A stretch of 64,000 nt of DNA from Carnobacterium alterfunditum DSM 5972 (GCF_000744115.1 NZ_JQLG01000004.1:2392190-2456189); one strand, 5' to 3'. Numbered from the stretch's first letter, positions 43,533 to 52,714 are shown. Numbers and translations: made by a program. The notes: generated from the letters alone by a model not told the origin.

Positions 43533-44069
43533 TTAACGTCTCGTTGTATCTCTATCTGAATCTGAATCTGGATCTATCCAAGGCTGATTAGTTAAAGTAC
43601 CACTGAATCTTGGGCTGCTGATATTACTATTAGCTGAACCGGAGTCAACAAAATCAGATTGATGATTAAACTCTCTATTTCCTTCAAGATCGGTAACAGG
43701 TTGACCTAATCGTTTTTTTGGGTACCAATAATCAATATCAGTAGCTTCACCTAACAGTAATACATAGTTCAGTTCAGCCATTGCTTGATTATACTGATTT
43801 CTTTCCTCTGTTTTTGTCAAGCCGTATTTTTCTAGAGAAAAAATATCATCAGATTCTGCATGACGGACCACCCAAGTTATTTTTTCCAAGAGAATAGGAT
43901 CATTTGCATAAAGTGAGGCAATAGTTTCGAATTCATGCAGCACATCTGCTTTTTCTTTATTTGTAACAATTGTTATTTGGTCGACCATTTGGCTGTTTCT
44001 TAACAGTTGAGCTACTTTTTCTACTACTACTTCTATAGACTGATAGACACCTTCAAATCGTTTATCCAA
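43533..44069 (-). CDS. Hypothetical protein with disordered C-terminus
   Basis: A 178 aa protein that I do not recognise. The first 120 residues look helical (MDKRFEGVYQSIEVVVEKVAQLL, EKITWVVRHAESDDIFSLEKY, AMAELNYVLLLGE). The last 50 residues are rich in Ser, Asp, Asn and Arg (DPDSDSDRDTTRR) and probably unstructured. The open frame begins at a GTG at 44078, but AGGAG is better spaced to the TTG at 44069. It stands alone upstream of the Qnr-like gene, in the opposite direction, next to sodA. Confidence 0.6.
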   Translation of the reverse strand: MDKRFEGVYQSIEVVVEKVAQLLRNSQMVDQITIVTNKEKADVLHEFETIASLYANDPILLEKITWVVRHAESDDIFSLEKYGLTKTEERNQYNQAMAELNYVLLLGEATDIDYWYPKKRLGQPVTDLEGNREFNHQSDFVDSGSANSNISSPRFSGTLTNQPWIDPDSDSDRDTTRR

Positions 44070-44183
44070 TCTCACCACTCCTAACTGATTAATAAGCTTA
44101 TACTTCTATTCTACAAATTAATTTTACCATAAAAGAAATCGTTTACATAATATCAAGGCAGCTATATTTCATCTGATTATTCA

Positions 44184-44223
44184 AAAAAAGAAAGCAAACC
44201 TAAAAATAGGTTTGCTTTCTTTA
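44184..44223 (-). terminator. Terminator of sodA
   Basis: Perfect arms AAAGAAAGCAAACCT and AGGTTTGCTTTCTTT around a 5-base loop with an A/T tract; 13 bases from the sodA stop. Confidence 0.9.
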
Positions 44224-44235
44224 TAGCTAATAAGA

Positions 44236-44844
44236 TTATTTTGCTGATTCGTAACGTTTTGCTACTTCTGCCCAATTAACAATATTCCATACTGCTTTTA
44301 AGTAAGCAGGACGTTTATTTTGATATTTCAAGTAGTAAGCATGTTCCCAAACATCTACTCCAAAAATCGGTGTTTTTCCATCTGTTAATGGAGAATCTTG
44401 GTTAGCTGTTGAAGTTACTTCTAATTTACCGTTGTTAAGAACTAACCAAGCCCAACCTGAACCAAATTGGCCAGCTCCTGCTGTTTCAATTGCTTCTTTT
44501 AATTTATCAAAGCTGCCAAAAGTAGCATCGATAGCTTCTTTTAAAGCTCCGGTTGGTTCTCCGCCACCAGCTGGTGAAAGAATTTCCCAGAAGAAGCTGT
44601 GGTTAGCATGTCCACCACCGTTATTACGGATAGCTGTACGGATTTCTTCAGGAACTGAATTTAATTCTGTTACCAATTCTTCAATTGATTTTTTAGCTAA
44701 CTCAGGATATTTCTCAAGAGCAGCGTTTGTTTTTTCGACATATGCTGCATGATGTTTGTCGTGATGGAACTCCATAGTTGCTTGATCAATGTGTGGTTCT
44801 AATGCATCATATGCATATGGTAATTTTGGTAATTCGTATGCCAT
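44236..44844 (-). CDS. sodA: Superoxide dismutase (Mn/Fe family)
   Basis: A 202 aa cytoplasmic superoxide dismutase. The metal ligands fall in [11 protein letters not shown] (first His), [11 protein letters not shown] (second), and [13 protein letters not shown] (Asp and third His). The N-terminus [17 protein letters not shown] and the GSGWAWLV motif are standard. The manganese form is expected in this group. The ATG at 44844 has GGAGGAAT upstream; the longer frame starts at 44859. The placement beside a DUF1189 gene and a DEAD helicase is like the sodA-yqgB-cshB region of Bacillus. Confidence 0.95.
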   Translation of the reverse strand: MAYELPKLPYAYDALEPHIDQATMEFHHDKHHAAYVEKTNAALEKYPELAKKSIEELVTELNSVPEEIRTAIRNNGGGHANHSFFWEILSPAGGGEPTGALKEAIDATFGSFDKLKEAIETAGAGQFGSGWAWLVLNNGKLEVTSTANQDSPLTDGKTPIFGVDVWEHAYYLKYQNKRPAYLKAVWNIVNWAEVAKRYESAK

Positions 44845-45077
44845 AATTAATTCCTCCATTTAACTTTTTTTAATTTCTAGATAATAAATGTAACACCTTT
44901 CAATAAAAAACACAAAGTATTCAACTATCTTTATTTTCAAAAAACAATATATTTATTTTTTTATAGCTAGCTTAACCTATTGAGTTTATTAAACTTAACC
45001 GCTACAATTAAATATAGTCATTTATACTTATTATCCATTTCAAAAAAAGTTATTTTATCAAGTCAGGAGAGATCATT

Positions 45078-45857
45078 ATCCAATTAATACATTTATTTAA
45101 AGACTCATTGATTCATCCAGAAAAACTTGTTCAAGTGATCACTTTAAAGAAAGGCAAAGTATTTCTTTATTTTTTATTTATCGCTTTTATTACTACCATC
45201 CCGCTTTGGATCCAAAGCAACCAGACGATAGATGATTTTAGCCGTGATGGGCAAATTATTGCAGAGAGTATCCCATCATTTAAAATAGAAAACAATCAGC
45301 TTGTTACAGACGAGCCCGTAAAGAGTTATATTTACCAAACGGATTCGATTATTTTTACCTTTGATCCAAATGGAGAAAGAACTCTCGATGATGTAGAGCA
45401 AGACTTGATCGGAAACTTAATAGGTATTGCTTTTTTAGAAGACGGCCTTTATTTTAGCCTTCCCGACTATCCGATCAATTTCTCTTATACTCAATTAAAT
45501 GGCTTAACGAGTGCCTCTTTTATCGACCTTATACTTAGTGTCGATTCGTTTGGCGGAATTTTACAAATAATTACCTTTACTATACTATGGTTGGTTTCTC
45601 TACTTCTTACTTTCTTATATACTGTATTGTCTACTTTATTTGCAAATATTCTTTCTATGATTACAGGGAAGCAGTTAAATTTTGGCGAAAGTTTTAAACT
45701 TGTTTTATTTGCTTCTACGTTACCGAATTTATTTATTGCCTTTTTGAATAGTTTCGGTCTGATTCCTTCTTTTCAAGTAGAAATCAAAACAATAGTGACG
45801 CTGTTCATTTATTATTTAGCCATTCGAACTATTCCTAAGCCTAAAAAGCAATCTTAA
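45078..45857 (+). CDS. DUF1189-family membrane protein (possible AUC/AUU start)
   Basis: A membrane protein of the DUF1189 family, with a first helix VFLYFLFIAFITTIPLWI and three more in the C-terminal half; the middle part is extracytoplasmic. Its best usual start codon is a TTG at 45108, but that codon has no ribosome site. AGGAG lies at 45065-45069, and the frame is open through ATT (45075) and ATC (45078), reading IQLIHLFKDSLIHPEKL, which resembles the usual N-terminus of the family. No ATG, GTG or TTG lies in that part. So either a rare AUU/AUC start is used or the original start has mutated. Role unknown. Confidence 0.75.
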   Translation: MQLIHLFKDSLIHPEKLVQVITLKKGKVFLYFLFIAFITTIPLWIQSNQTIDDFSRDGQIIAESIPSFKIENNQLVTDEPVKSYIYQTDSIIFTFDPNGERTLDDVEQDLIGNLIGIAFLEDGLYFSLPDYPINFSYTQLNGLTSASFIDLILSVDSFGGILQIITFTILWLVSLLLTFLYTVLSTLFANILSMITGKQLNFGESFKLVLFASTLPNLFIAFLNSFGLIPSFQVEIKTIVTLFIYYLAIRTIPKPKKQS

Positions 45858-45872
45858 AAAATAAATCAAAAT

Positions 45873-45906
45873 AAAAGAGTTGGGAAATTTCCTAACTCTT
45901 TTTTTG
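45873..45906 (+). terminator. Terminator of the DUF1189 gene
   Basis: Stem AGAGTTGGGAAA / TTTCCTAACTCT with a very short loop (one G-T pair) followed by TTTTTTTGG. Confidence 0.85.
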
Positions 45907-46266
45907 GTTCTACGTCAAATAGTGTGGATGCTTCAAAATGAAATTTTTTTGGAATAGATGGGTTTGCTTATAAAGAGCCACGAGACAAACTTAAGGGTAG
46001 CTAAATTTCACTCGATTTAAAAGATAAAAATCGACTAATCTAAATCAGTTAAAGCGGTCGAAGTAAAAACAAACTTTATTTATTCAGATACAGCCATACA
46101 TGAATCCATCAGTATCCTGCCAAATAACCATTTCTAGAACTTTTGATACTAAATTTTAATTAGTTTTAAAACAAAAAAAGCAGTACGAGAAAGTTCTCTC
46201 GCACTACTTAAACTAGACTTTATATTTCACCTAATTTAGCTTAGCCCCACCATTTGGCGTAAAGCC
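45906..46266 (+). mobile_element. Internally deleted ISL3 relic
   Basis: The left end reads GGTTCTACGTCAAATAGTGTGGATG and the right end (reverse complement) GGCTTTACGCCAAATGGTG, both like the ISL3 termini. Between them are degraded pieces colinear with the intact ISL3 transposase gene: CTCGATTTAAAAGATAAAAAT near 46013 (transposase start), TTTATTTATTCAGATACAGCC near 46075 (middle), and the last part (46150-46266), which follows the 3' end of the element base for base with substitutions. About 1.1 kb is missing. It cannot encode a transposase and is an old, decayed copy. Confidence 0.8.
46170..46210 (-). terminator. Terminator of the helicase gene, lying inside the ISL3 relic
   Basis: On the minus strand AGTAGTGCGAGAGAAC / TTTCTCGTACTGCT forms a strong stem followed by TTTTTTT. 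The sequence descends from the 3' end of an ISL3 transposase gene. It lies about 80 bases after the stop of the DEAD-box helicase gene, and no other terminator lies between. Confidence 0.6.
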
Positions 46267-46291
46267 TTTTTTTTCATAACTTTTTATTCAG

Positions 46292-47641
46292 TTATTTTTT
46301 CTTATTTGCTTTTTTAATCACATTTGCTTGACTACGACGTTCAACTCGACGTTGCTTCAAACCGCTTTCTTTGATAGCACGTGACATTTTTTTCTTATAG
46401 CCTGGTTTAACTTTTTTCTTAGTTTTGTTGATCATACTTTTTAATTTAGGATCAATTTTATCAGTGGCACTATTTTCACGAGTCGTACGGCGCTTACGGT
46501 CATACGTATCGACTATTTCACCCTTTTGAATTGATTTCGGTTCAAAAGTAATACCCAATTTTTCGATATCTACGATTAAATTTTCATCGCTTGGAGAGTA
46601 AAGCGTGATAGCTGTTCCTTTAAGATTGTTTCTTCCTGTTCTACCGACACGGTGAATAAAGAAACTAAGGTCTCTTGGGATTTCAGCGTTGATCACATGT
46701 GACACACCTTCAATATCGATACCGCGTGCAGCTAAATCAGTTGCAACAACAAATTGATATTCAAGATTTTGTACTTGTTTCATCACACGTTTTCTTTCAC
46801 GTGGGGGAATATCGCCATGGATTTTGGCTACTTTTACTCCTCTAGATTTAAGACCATCAGCTAATTCATCAACTTTAGATTTAGTATTTGCAAAAATCAT
46901 TACTAAATAAGGTTGGCCAATTGTTAATAGCTCATAAATTACATCTATTCTATCTTTCCCTTTTGTAGAAATCAGCCAATTTTCAATTGTTGGGGAAATG
47001 ATTTCTTTAGGCTGAATATGTTCAAATAATGGATTGGACATATACTTTTTCAAAAATGGTTGTAATTTTATCGGTATAGTAGCTGAAAAAACTAACATTT
47101 GTAATTTTTCTGGTAATTTACTTGCAATCTGATCAACATCCGTTAGAAAGCCCATGTCTAAAGTCATATCAGCTTCATCAATAACCAATACTGGAGCTGT
47201 ATAGATCAATAATGATTTTTCAGTGACCAAATCTAAAATTCTACCTGGCGTTCCAATAACAATATGTGGTTGTGTTCCTACTAGTTTAGCCATTTGTCGT
47301 TTTTTGTCTGTTCCACCTACAAAGTTTTGTACAATAATTTTAGTAGGAGCTTTTTCAACTAGTTGAAGTGCTGCTTGATAAATTTGTTCTGCCAATTCTC
47401 TACTTGGTGTAGTGATCACCACTTGTACTTCATTACGTGATGGATCAATTTTATTTATTAATGGAAGTAAAAATGTATGAGTTTTTCCCGAACCCGTTTG
47501 TGATTGACCAATAACACTTTTCCCGTTTTGAATAGCCGGTATAAGTTTTTGTTGTACTTCAGTTGGTTGTGTAAAACCAATTTCATTTATTGCGTCAATT
47601 AAAAAAGGTTGTAACCCAAACTTTTCAAAGGTATGTTCCAT
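46292..47641 (-). CDS. DEAD-box RNA helicase (CshB-like)
   Basis: A 449 aa ATP-dependent RNA helicase. Motifs in order: Q motif GFTQPTEVQQKLIP, Walker A SQTGSGKT, PSRELAEQ, GTPGR, DEAD, SAT, and HRVGRTGRN near residue 330. A basic C-terminal tail (KKKVKPGYKKKMSRAIKES..KKANKKK) may bind RNA. Length and the neighbouring sodA/DUF1189 genes fit CshB, which acts in mRNA decay and cold adaptation; CshA would be longer. A TATAAT -10 lies near 47690. Confidence 0.9.
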   Translation of the reverse strand: MEHTFEKFGLQPFLIDAINEIGFTQPTEVQQKLIPAIQNGKSVIGQSQTGSGKTHTFLLPLINKIDPSRNEVQVVITTPSRELAEQIYQAALQLVEKAPTKIIVQNFVGGTDKKRQMAKLVGTQPHIVIGTPGRILDLVTEKSLLIYTAPVLVIDEADMTLDMGFLTDVDQIASKLPEKLQMLVFSATIPIKLQPFLKKYMSNPLFEHIQPKEIISPTIENWLISTKGKDRIDVIYELLTIGQPYLVMIFANTKSKVDELADGLKSRGVKVAKIHGDIPPRERKRVMKQVQNLEYQFVVATDLAARGIDIEGVSHVINAEIPRDLSFFIHRVGRTGRNNLKGTAITLYSPSDENLIVDIEKLGITFEPKSIQKGEIVDTYDRKRRTTRENSATDKIDPKLKSMINKTKKKVKPGYKKKMSRAIKESGLKQRRVERRSQANVIKKANKKK

Positions 47642-48063
47642 TTTATCGCCTCATTTCTCTTGATACTCTTTTGCATCTTATACATTATATCATAAAATAG
47701 TGTGATTCGTTACCTAAATATGTAACACCTTTAAAACATGATCAATTGAACAACTAAGTTGGTCTTACATTTAACTCAATCAAGGCCTTGTAAGAATAAA
47801 TTAATTGTAACTAACTTAATTTTTTAGGGATATTACTTGTAATTATTGCAAAAAAGCCTTTTATTTATAAAACATGAGCTAAATAACGGATATTTTTCAA
47901 GTAACGTTGTACACTGTTAATTGAACGAATCAGAAATAAACGCTTAAATCTCTTACTTTTTAAAAGAAAGAATCAACGAATGATTGATTCTAAAAGCAGA
48001 AAACAGTACAATAGTTTTAGAAAAGATGAACGTCTTTGTTCTAGAAGAGGGGTATCAAGATAG
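47642..48063. other. Divergent intergenic region between helicase gene and zwf
   Basis: A 422-bp AT-rich gap holding two divergent promoters. Towards zwf: TTGATT (47984-47989), 17-bp spacer, TACAAT (48007-48012). Towards the helicase: a TATAAT near 47690, with a small GTTAC/GTAAC hairpin upstream. Nothing else was recognised. Confidence 0.6.
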
Positions 48064-49566
48064 ATGACAACTGAACAGAATGTCTTATTTACGATCTTTG
48101 GAGGGACCGGAGATTTAGCAAAAAGAAAATTGTATCCCTCTCTTTATCGCTTATATAAAAAAGGGATCATAAAAGAACAATTTGCTGTAATTGGAACTGC
48201 TAGAAGAGAATGGACGGACGATCATTATCGTGAAATAATCATCGAAACAATCAAAGACTTGATTGTTTCGGAAGAAGACGCGATTGAATTTGCTAGCCAT
48301 TTCTACTACCAATCACACAATGTGAATGATTCAGAACACTATGTCAGTTTAAAAGTTCTGGCCGAAAAATTGGAGGCTCGCTACCATATTAAGGGCAATC
48401 GTTTACATTATTTGGCTATGTCCCCTGACTTTTTTGGTACGATCACTCAACAATTGAACGAACAAGGTTTAGTATCAGATACTGGATTTAACCGCCTGAT
48501 CATTGAGAAGCCTTTTGGTCATGACTATGAGACTGCTAATATATTAAATGAGCAAATCCGAGAAGTCTTTGATGAAAATCAAATTTTCCGTATCGATCAT
48601 TACCTTGGAAAAGAAATGGTGCAAAATATTTCTACTGTACGTTTTGCCAATAATATGATCGAATCAATGTGGAATAATCGCTACATTGATAACATTCAAA
48701 TTACATTGAGTGAAGCTCTTGGAGTAGAAGAGCGTGGCGGTTATTATGATAAAAGCGGTGCCTTAAGGGATATGGTACAAAATCATATTTTGCAAGTAGT
48801 GTCTCTTTTAGCAATGGAACCTCCTGCAAAACTATCAGACATAGATATTCGCAATGAAAAAATAAAAGCTTTACGAGCTGTTCGAGTTTTCACCCCTGAA
48901 GAGGTGAAAGAAAATTTTGTTCGCGCACAATATGATGTAGGCTCTAACGATGATATTTTATTAAACAAGTATCAAAATGAACTGAATGTTGCAGAAGACT
49001 CACTAACAGAAACATTTGTTGCAGGAAAAATTTTAATTGATACATTCCGTTGGAAAGGCGTTCCCTTTTATATTCGTACTGGTAAACGTTTATCCGAGAA
49101 AGGCACACAAATCAATATTGTCTTTAAGAATGTTCCATTGAATTTATTCAGTGAAGATGCCGAAGAAAAACTGCCATCAAATGTATTAACTATTTTTATT
49201 CAGCCGACTGAAGGTATTTCTCTCCAGATCAATACAAAGAAAACCGGGATCGATTTAGAAACAGAAACATTTGATCTTATGCACCAACACTCAGCTGAAA
49301 CGCTCGCAAATAGTCCAGAAGCCTATGAAAAGCTGATTTTTGACTGTTTGAATGGCGATGCAACGAACTTTACCCATTGGGATGAAGTAGCTTCCTCTTG
49401 GAGATTTGTTGATGCTATACGCAAAGTATGGGATCAAGATAAAACGAATCTTCCTAGTTATCCAAGTGGTTCTATGGGACCCGCAGAAAGTGATGCTTTA
49501 TTGGCTAAAGACGGTTTTTACTGGTATTGGAATCCAATTTCTCCTGATGAAAATGAAAAAAAATAA
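48064..49566 (+). CDS. zwf: Glucose-6-phosphate dehydrogenase
   Basis: Zwf makes 6-phosphogluconolactone and NADPH, opening the oxidative pentose phosphate pathway. The 500 aa protein has the nucleotide motif FGGTGDLAKRKLYPSLY at the N-terminus, the active-site block RIDHYLGKEMVQN near residue 178, and EKPFGHD upstream of it. AGAGGGG lies 14 bases before the ATG, a rather long spacing. It is a single-gene unit with its own promoter and terminator. NADPH from this enzyme would feed FabG and the other reductases. Confidence 0.95.
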   Translation: MTTEQNVLFTIFGGTGDLAKRKLYPSLYRLYKKGIIKEQFAVIGTARREWTDDHYREIIIETIKDLIVSEEDAIEFASHFYYQSHNVNDSEHYVSLKVLAEKLEARYHIKGNRLHYLAMSPDFFGTITQQLNEQGLVSDTGFNRLIIEKPFGHDYETANILNEQIREVFDENQIFRIDHYLGKEMVQNISTVRFANNMIESMWNNRYIDNIQITLSEALGVEERGGYYDKSGALRDMVQNHILQVVSLLAMEPPAKLSDIDIRNEKIKALRAVRVFTPEEVKENFVRAQYDVGSNDDILLNKYQNELNVAEDSLTETFVAGKILIDTFRWKGVPFYIRTGKRLSEKGTQINIVFKNVPLNLFSEDAEEKLPSNVLTIFIQPTEGISLQINTKKTGIDLETETFDLMHQHSAETLANSPEAYEKLIFDCLNGDATNFTHWDEVASSWRFVDAIRKVWDQDKTNLPSYPSGSMGPAESDALLAKDGFYWYWNPISPDENEKK

Positions 49567-49572
49567 AAATTT

Positions 49573-49605
49573 AAAAGAGGCTGGGACTTATGTCCTAGCC
49601 TCTTT
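49573..49605 (+). terminator. Terminator of zwf
   Basis: Stem AAAGAGGCTGGGAC / GTCCTAGCCTCTTT around a 4-base loop with one G-T wobble; directly after the zwf stop. Confidence 0.8.
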
Positions 49606-49664
49606 GCCTGTCCAACTATTGATTCTAAAAGTACTGCTAAAATTGAGCCTCATCGATAGAAAAG

Positions 49665-49935
49665 GAACCAGCAATAACTTTGATATTAATAGATCAGTTT
49701 GATCATTTACCTGAAATTTGTGGCGAAAAAGAAGTTGCTTGTAGCCTAAAATGAAGCACTGTGGGAAAATAACGTCCAAGTGTATCATGTTTGCAAGCTG
49801 CTAAAGCAGAAACAACCATGAAAACTCTTCTTTTAGGTCTCAGGCGCTTCTATGGATCTCCGCAAGTAAACCCGTTATTCCAGAAGAAATTTCTTTTAAG
49901 GCACTAACCCATTTTATTGAACAATCAATATGAGA
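49665..49935. repeat. Dispersed ISL3-end-like repeat, full-length copy E
   Basis: About 270 bp. The left half has ACCTGAAATTTGTGGCG and GTTGCTTGTAGCC; the right half has the inverted form, CAAGTAAACCCGTTATTCCAGAAGAAATTTC. The interior AGCACTGTGGG..GTCCAAGTGTATCATG..GCTAAAGC matches the interior of copy B at 15270-15330. No coding potential. Confidence 0.65.
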
Positions 49936-50037
49936 CTATAATTTTTGATGTTCATAGATCAGTTTGATCACTCACCTGAAATTTCTGTCGGAATAGGGTT
50001 TGCTTGTAGCCATGTAAAGAATTCAATGTGAATTATA

Positions 50038-51537
50038 GGCTGTATAATTTTTGGTGTGGATGAAGAAATTCATTCGCACCTATTTTTTTATAAAAAAATA
50101 GAAACAAATGAATTTTCCAGTTAGAATAAAGTCACGACAACCCACTAGAAAGGAAAATTCATATGTCTCATAATAATTGTATCCGAACTGCACTTGATTT
50201 AAAAGATAAAAATATCTTTTTTGATGAAAAATTTTGCGAGGAGAAACGAATCAAAGGGTTCAGATCAAAAGTTTTCTATGCCACTTTAACGTACAAACCC
50301 ACTCACTGTGAGTGTTGTGGGATGAAGAACCACGCCTACTCTATTGTAAAGAATGGGTATTTAACCTCTAGGGTTAAATGGGTCAGTTCGACTCATTATG
50401 CAACGTCTATTCGATTAAAGAAGCAGCGGTTTCTTTGTAGAGCATGCGGTGTTACCTTTGTTGCACGTTCTCCTGAAATTGAAGAAGGTTGCTTCATCGC
50501 TAAACGGGTCAAACAGTCTATCGCGGTTGAATTAGCCGACACTATTTCTATAAAAGACCTGTCTAAACGGCATTTTGTTTCTCCTACCACTGTAGACAGA
50601 GTCTTGAAACAACTCAATCAGTCTGTTAAAAATACCTTCAAATCCTTGCCGCAACACCTCTCTTTCGATGAATTTCAATCCGTTAAAAACGTCGAAGGAA
50701 AAATGAGCTTTATTTATTCGAATGCAGACACACATGAACCAATCGATATCTTGCCAACTCGGCTGCTACTAGCTTTACGCCGTCACTTTCTTCGCTATCC
50801 CTATAAGACGAGGATGAACGTAAAAACGATTGTCGTAGACATGAACGCGGCCTACTTTACATTAGTTAAAGATCTCTTTCCTAATGCTAAAGTGATCATT
50901 GACCGTTTCCATATCGTTCAGTTGATATCACGCTCGTTGAATCAAACCAGAGTTCAAACAATGAAACAATTCCATACCTCTAATTCAGAAGATTTAAAGA
51001 ATTACAGAAAATTTAAAAGGTACTGGCAACTCCTGTTAAAGGATTCAGACGACTTAAATTTTAAGGATTACCGCTATCAACGACTCTTTAAAAAACCTTT
51101 ACCGAATACAGAAATCATCGACTACCTACTTACGCTCGACGAGACTCTTAAAGCGACGTATGATTTGTATCAAAATCTTCTTTATTATTCTAAAAAAAAT
51201 GACTATAAAGGGTTTAAAAACCTTGTACTTAAGGCTTCTCCTAAAGAGTTATCTCCTTTTATGCAGACTGCCCTTAAAACCCTGCGTAAACACTTGCCTA
51301 GGATAAAACATACTTTTATGTATCCCTATTCTAACGGTGCTTTAGAAGGGTCAATCAATAAAATAAAAGTCATCAAACGGGTTGCTTATGGTTATCGGAA
51401 TTTTCAGAACTTTAGATGTCGTATTTTGATTAGTTTTAAAGCAAAAAAAAGCAGCGCGAGAAGATTCTCTCACGCTGCTTAAACAAGACGTTATTTCCAA
51501 CTAAATTTAGCTCATCCACACCATTTGACGTAGAGCC
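50038..51537 (+). mobile_element. Intact ISL3-family insertion sequence
   Basis: Exactly 1,500 bp. The ends are imperfect 26-bp inverted repeats: GGCTGTATAATTTTTGGTGTGGATGA on the left and, inward, GGCTCTACGTCAAATGGTGTGGATGA on the right. An 8-bp direct repeat, GAATTATA, flanks it at 50030-50037 and 51538-51545, the target duplication size of the ISL3 family. The perfect duplication and open transposase point to a recent insertion. The target is a copy of the dispersed repeat whose ends resemble the ends of this element. Confidence 0.93.
50163..51482 (+). CDS. ISL3-family transposase
   Basis: An intact 439 aa transposase. The N-terminal zinc ribbon has CECCG and CRACG pairs (about residues 49-52 and 96-99), then a helix-turn-helix (SIKDLSKRHFVSPTTVDRVLKQL). 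The DDE catalytic domain has Asp in LSFDEFQSVK, Asp in IVVDMNAAY/VIIDRFHIVQ, and Glu in GALEGSINKIKVIKRVAYGYRNF. GAAAGGAAAATTC precedes the ATG. The 3' end codes for a stem that would also act as a terminator read in reverse. Confidence 0.92.
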   Translation: MSHNNCIRTALDLKDKNIFFDEKFCEEKRIKGFRSKVFYATLTYKPTHCECCGMKNHAYSIVKNGYLTSRVKWVSSTHYATSIRLKKQRFLCRACGVTFVARSPEIEEGCFIAKRVKQSIAVELADTISIKDLSKRHFVSPTTVDRVLKQLNQSVKNTFKSLPQHLSFDEFQSVKNVEGKMSFIYSNADTHEPIDILPTRLLLALRRHFLRYPYKTRMNVKTIVVDMNAAYFTLVKDLFPNAKVIIDRFHIVQLISRSLNQTRVQTMKQFHTSNSEDLKNYRKFKRYWQLLLKDSDDLNFKDYRYQRLFKKPLPNTEIIDYLLTLDETLKATYDLYQNLLYYSKKNDYKGFKNLVLKASPKELSPFMQTALKTLRKHLPRIKHTFMYPYSNGALEGSINKIKVIKRVAYGYRNFQNFRCRILISFKAKKSSARRFSHAA

Positions 51538-51712
51538 GAATTATAAAGCTTTAACGCTTCAGCGATTAAGCTTTATTTGAAGCTTGAAAGCCTGAGAACT
51601 TTTTTAGGCCTCAGGCGCTTCCATGGCTCTCCACAAGCAAAACCGTTATTCCAGAAGAAATTTCTTTTAGAATACCAACACACTTTAATGAAGAATCAAT
51701 ATACATAGAAAA

Positions 51713-51751
51713 AAGGGTCCGTTCATCAGTTTCCTGATGACCAGATCCTTT
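51713..51751. terminator. Terminator of the aldo-keto reductase gene
   Basis: Stem AAAAGGATC-GGTCATCAG / CTGATGAAC-GACCCTTTT on the minus strand with a 4-base loop and a T tract. The same hairpin, with the neighbouring repeat end, also lies after argS (57008-57043). Confidence 0.8.
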
Positions 51752-51792
51752 TGCTTATTCTCAGCTGAATATATCCCAGCCTCTTTTATTCT

Positions 51793-52653
51793 CTATACAG
51801 GTCTGATCAACGTTTGTTGGATTCTTTCTTGATTATCAGGATCACTGCCATATCTTGTTCCTGTTTCCAATGTATCAATTTGTTGGATCTCCTCTTTAGT
51901 TAAAGAGAAATCAAAAACATTGCTATTTTCTAATATACGATTTTCATGGGTCGATTTAGGAATAACGACTTCTCCTCTATCTAAATGCCAGCGAATAATT
52001 ACTTGTGCAGGAGTTTTAAAATATTTTTTCCCAATCTCCGTTAATATCGGATGATTCAACAGCTCAGATTTCCCTTGACCCAAAGGACCCCACGCTTCAT
52101 GAATAATGCCATTTTCTTTCATGTATTCGTGCAATTCATTTTGCGGAAGTTCAGGATGTGTTTCGATTTGATTGATCATTGGCTGCATCAATCCTTGGTT
52201 TTTAAGCTCTTCAAGATGATGGATCTGGAAGTTTGAAACACCGATTGCTTTAATTTTTCCTTCTTCATATAATTCTACAATAGCTTTCCATGTTTCAACA
52301 TATTTTGGAGTAGCCCAGTGAATTAAATATAAATCTAGATAATCAGTTTCTAACAGATTTAAACTTTCTTGAAAGGCTGCTTTTGTTGGCTCATATCCTT
52401 CGTCGTAATTCCAAACTTTTGATGTAATAAAGACATCTTCTCTTTTAATTCCTGCTTCCTTTAAACCACGAGCTAAATATGCTTCATTTCCATAAATTTT
52501 AGCTGTATCAAAATGACGGTACCCTACTTCAACTGCATATTTAACCGCATTTACTAATTCAGCTTCATCTTTCATCAGAAATAATCCAAGACCTAATTTA
52601 GGTATCTTAACTCCATTATACAATTCAATACTTTCGACTAACGGTTCGCCCAT
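51793..52653 (-). CDS. Aldo-keto reductase
   Basis: A 286 aa NADPH-dependent reductase with a TIM-barrel fold. The catalytic tetrad is visible: Asp in RHFDTAKIYGNE (about residue 50), Tyr five residues later, Lys in ITSKVWNYDEG (about 80) and His in LYLIHWATP (about 113). The cofactor loop has IPKSTHENRILEN near 235. It resembles the AKR5-like 2,5-diketogluconate/methylglyoxal reductases of Firmicutes; the physiological substrate is not readable. GAAGGAAGTG precedes the ATG. Single gene. Confidence 0.9.
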   Translation of the reverse strand: MGEPLVESIELYNGVKIPKLGLGLFLMKDEAELVNAVKYAVEVGYRHFDTAKIYGNEAYLARGLKEAGIKREDVFITSKVWNYDEGYEPTKAAFQESLNLLETDYLDLYLIHWATPKYVETWKAIVELYEEGKIKAIGVSNFQIHHLEELKNQGLMQPMINQIETHPELPQNELHEYMKENGIIHEAWGPLGQGKSELLNHPILTEIGKKYFKTPAQVIIRWHLDRGEVVIPKSTHENRILENSNVFDFSLTKEEIQQIDTLETGTRYGSDPDNQERIQQTLIRPV

Positions 52654-52714
52654 TTTGAAACACTTCCTTCAATTCATTTTGACCTCTATTAGTCTAAACC
52701 ATTTGATTTGGTTT

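Larger units (their letters stand above)
49945..51710. repeat. Dispersed repeat copy F, split by the ISL3 insertion
   Basis: The left part (49945-50037) has TTTTTGATGTTCATAGATC, ACCTGAAATTTCTGTCGGAA and GGGTTTGCTTGTAGCC. The right part (51538-51710) has CACAAGCAAAACCGTTATTCCAGAAGAAATTTC. Joined across the insertion they form a complete copy of about 270 bp with the same two inverted halves as copies B and E. Confidence 0.7.

Noticed and set aside
49406-49788. Overlapping small frames after zwf
   Set aside because: They run across the zwf terminator and into a repeat copy, without ribosome sites.
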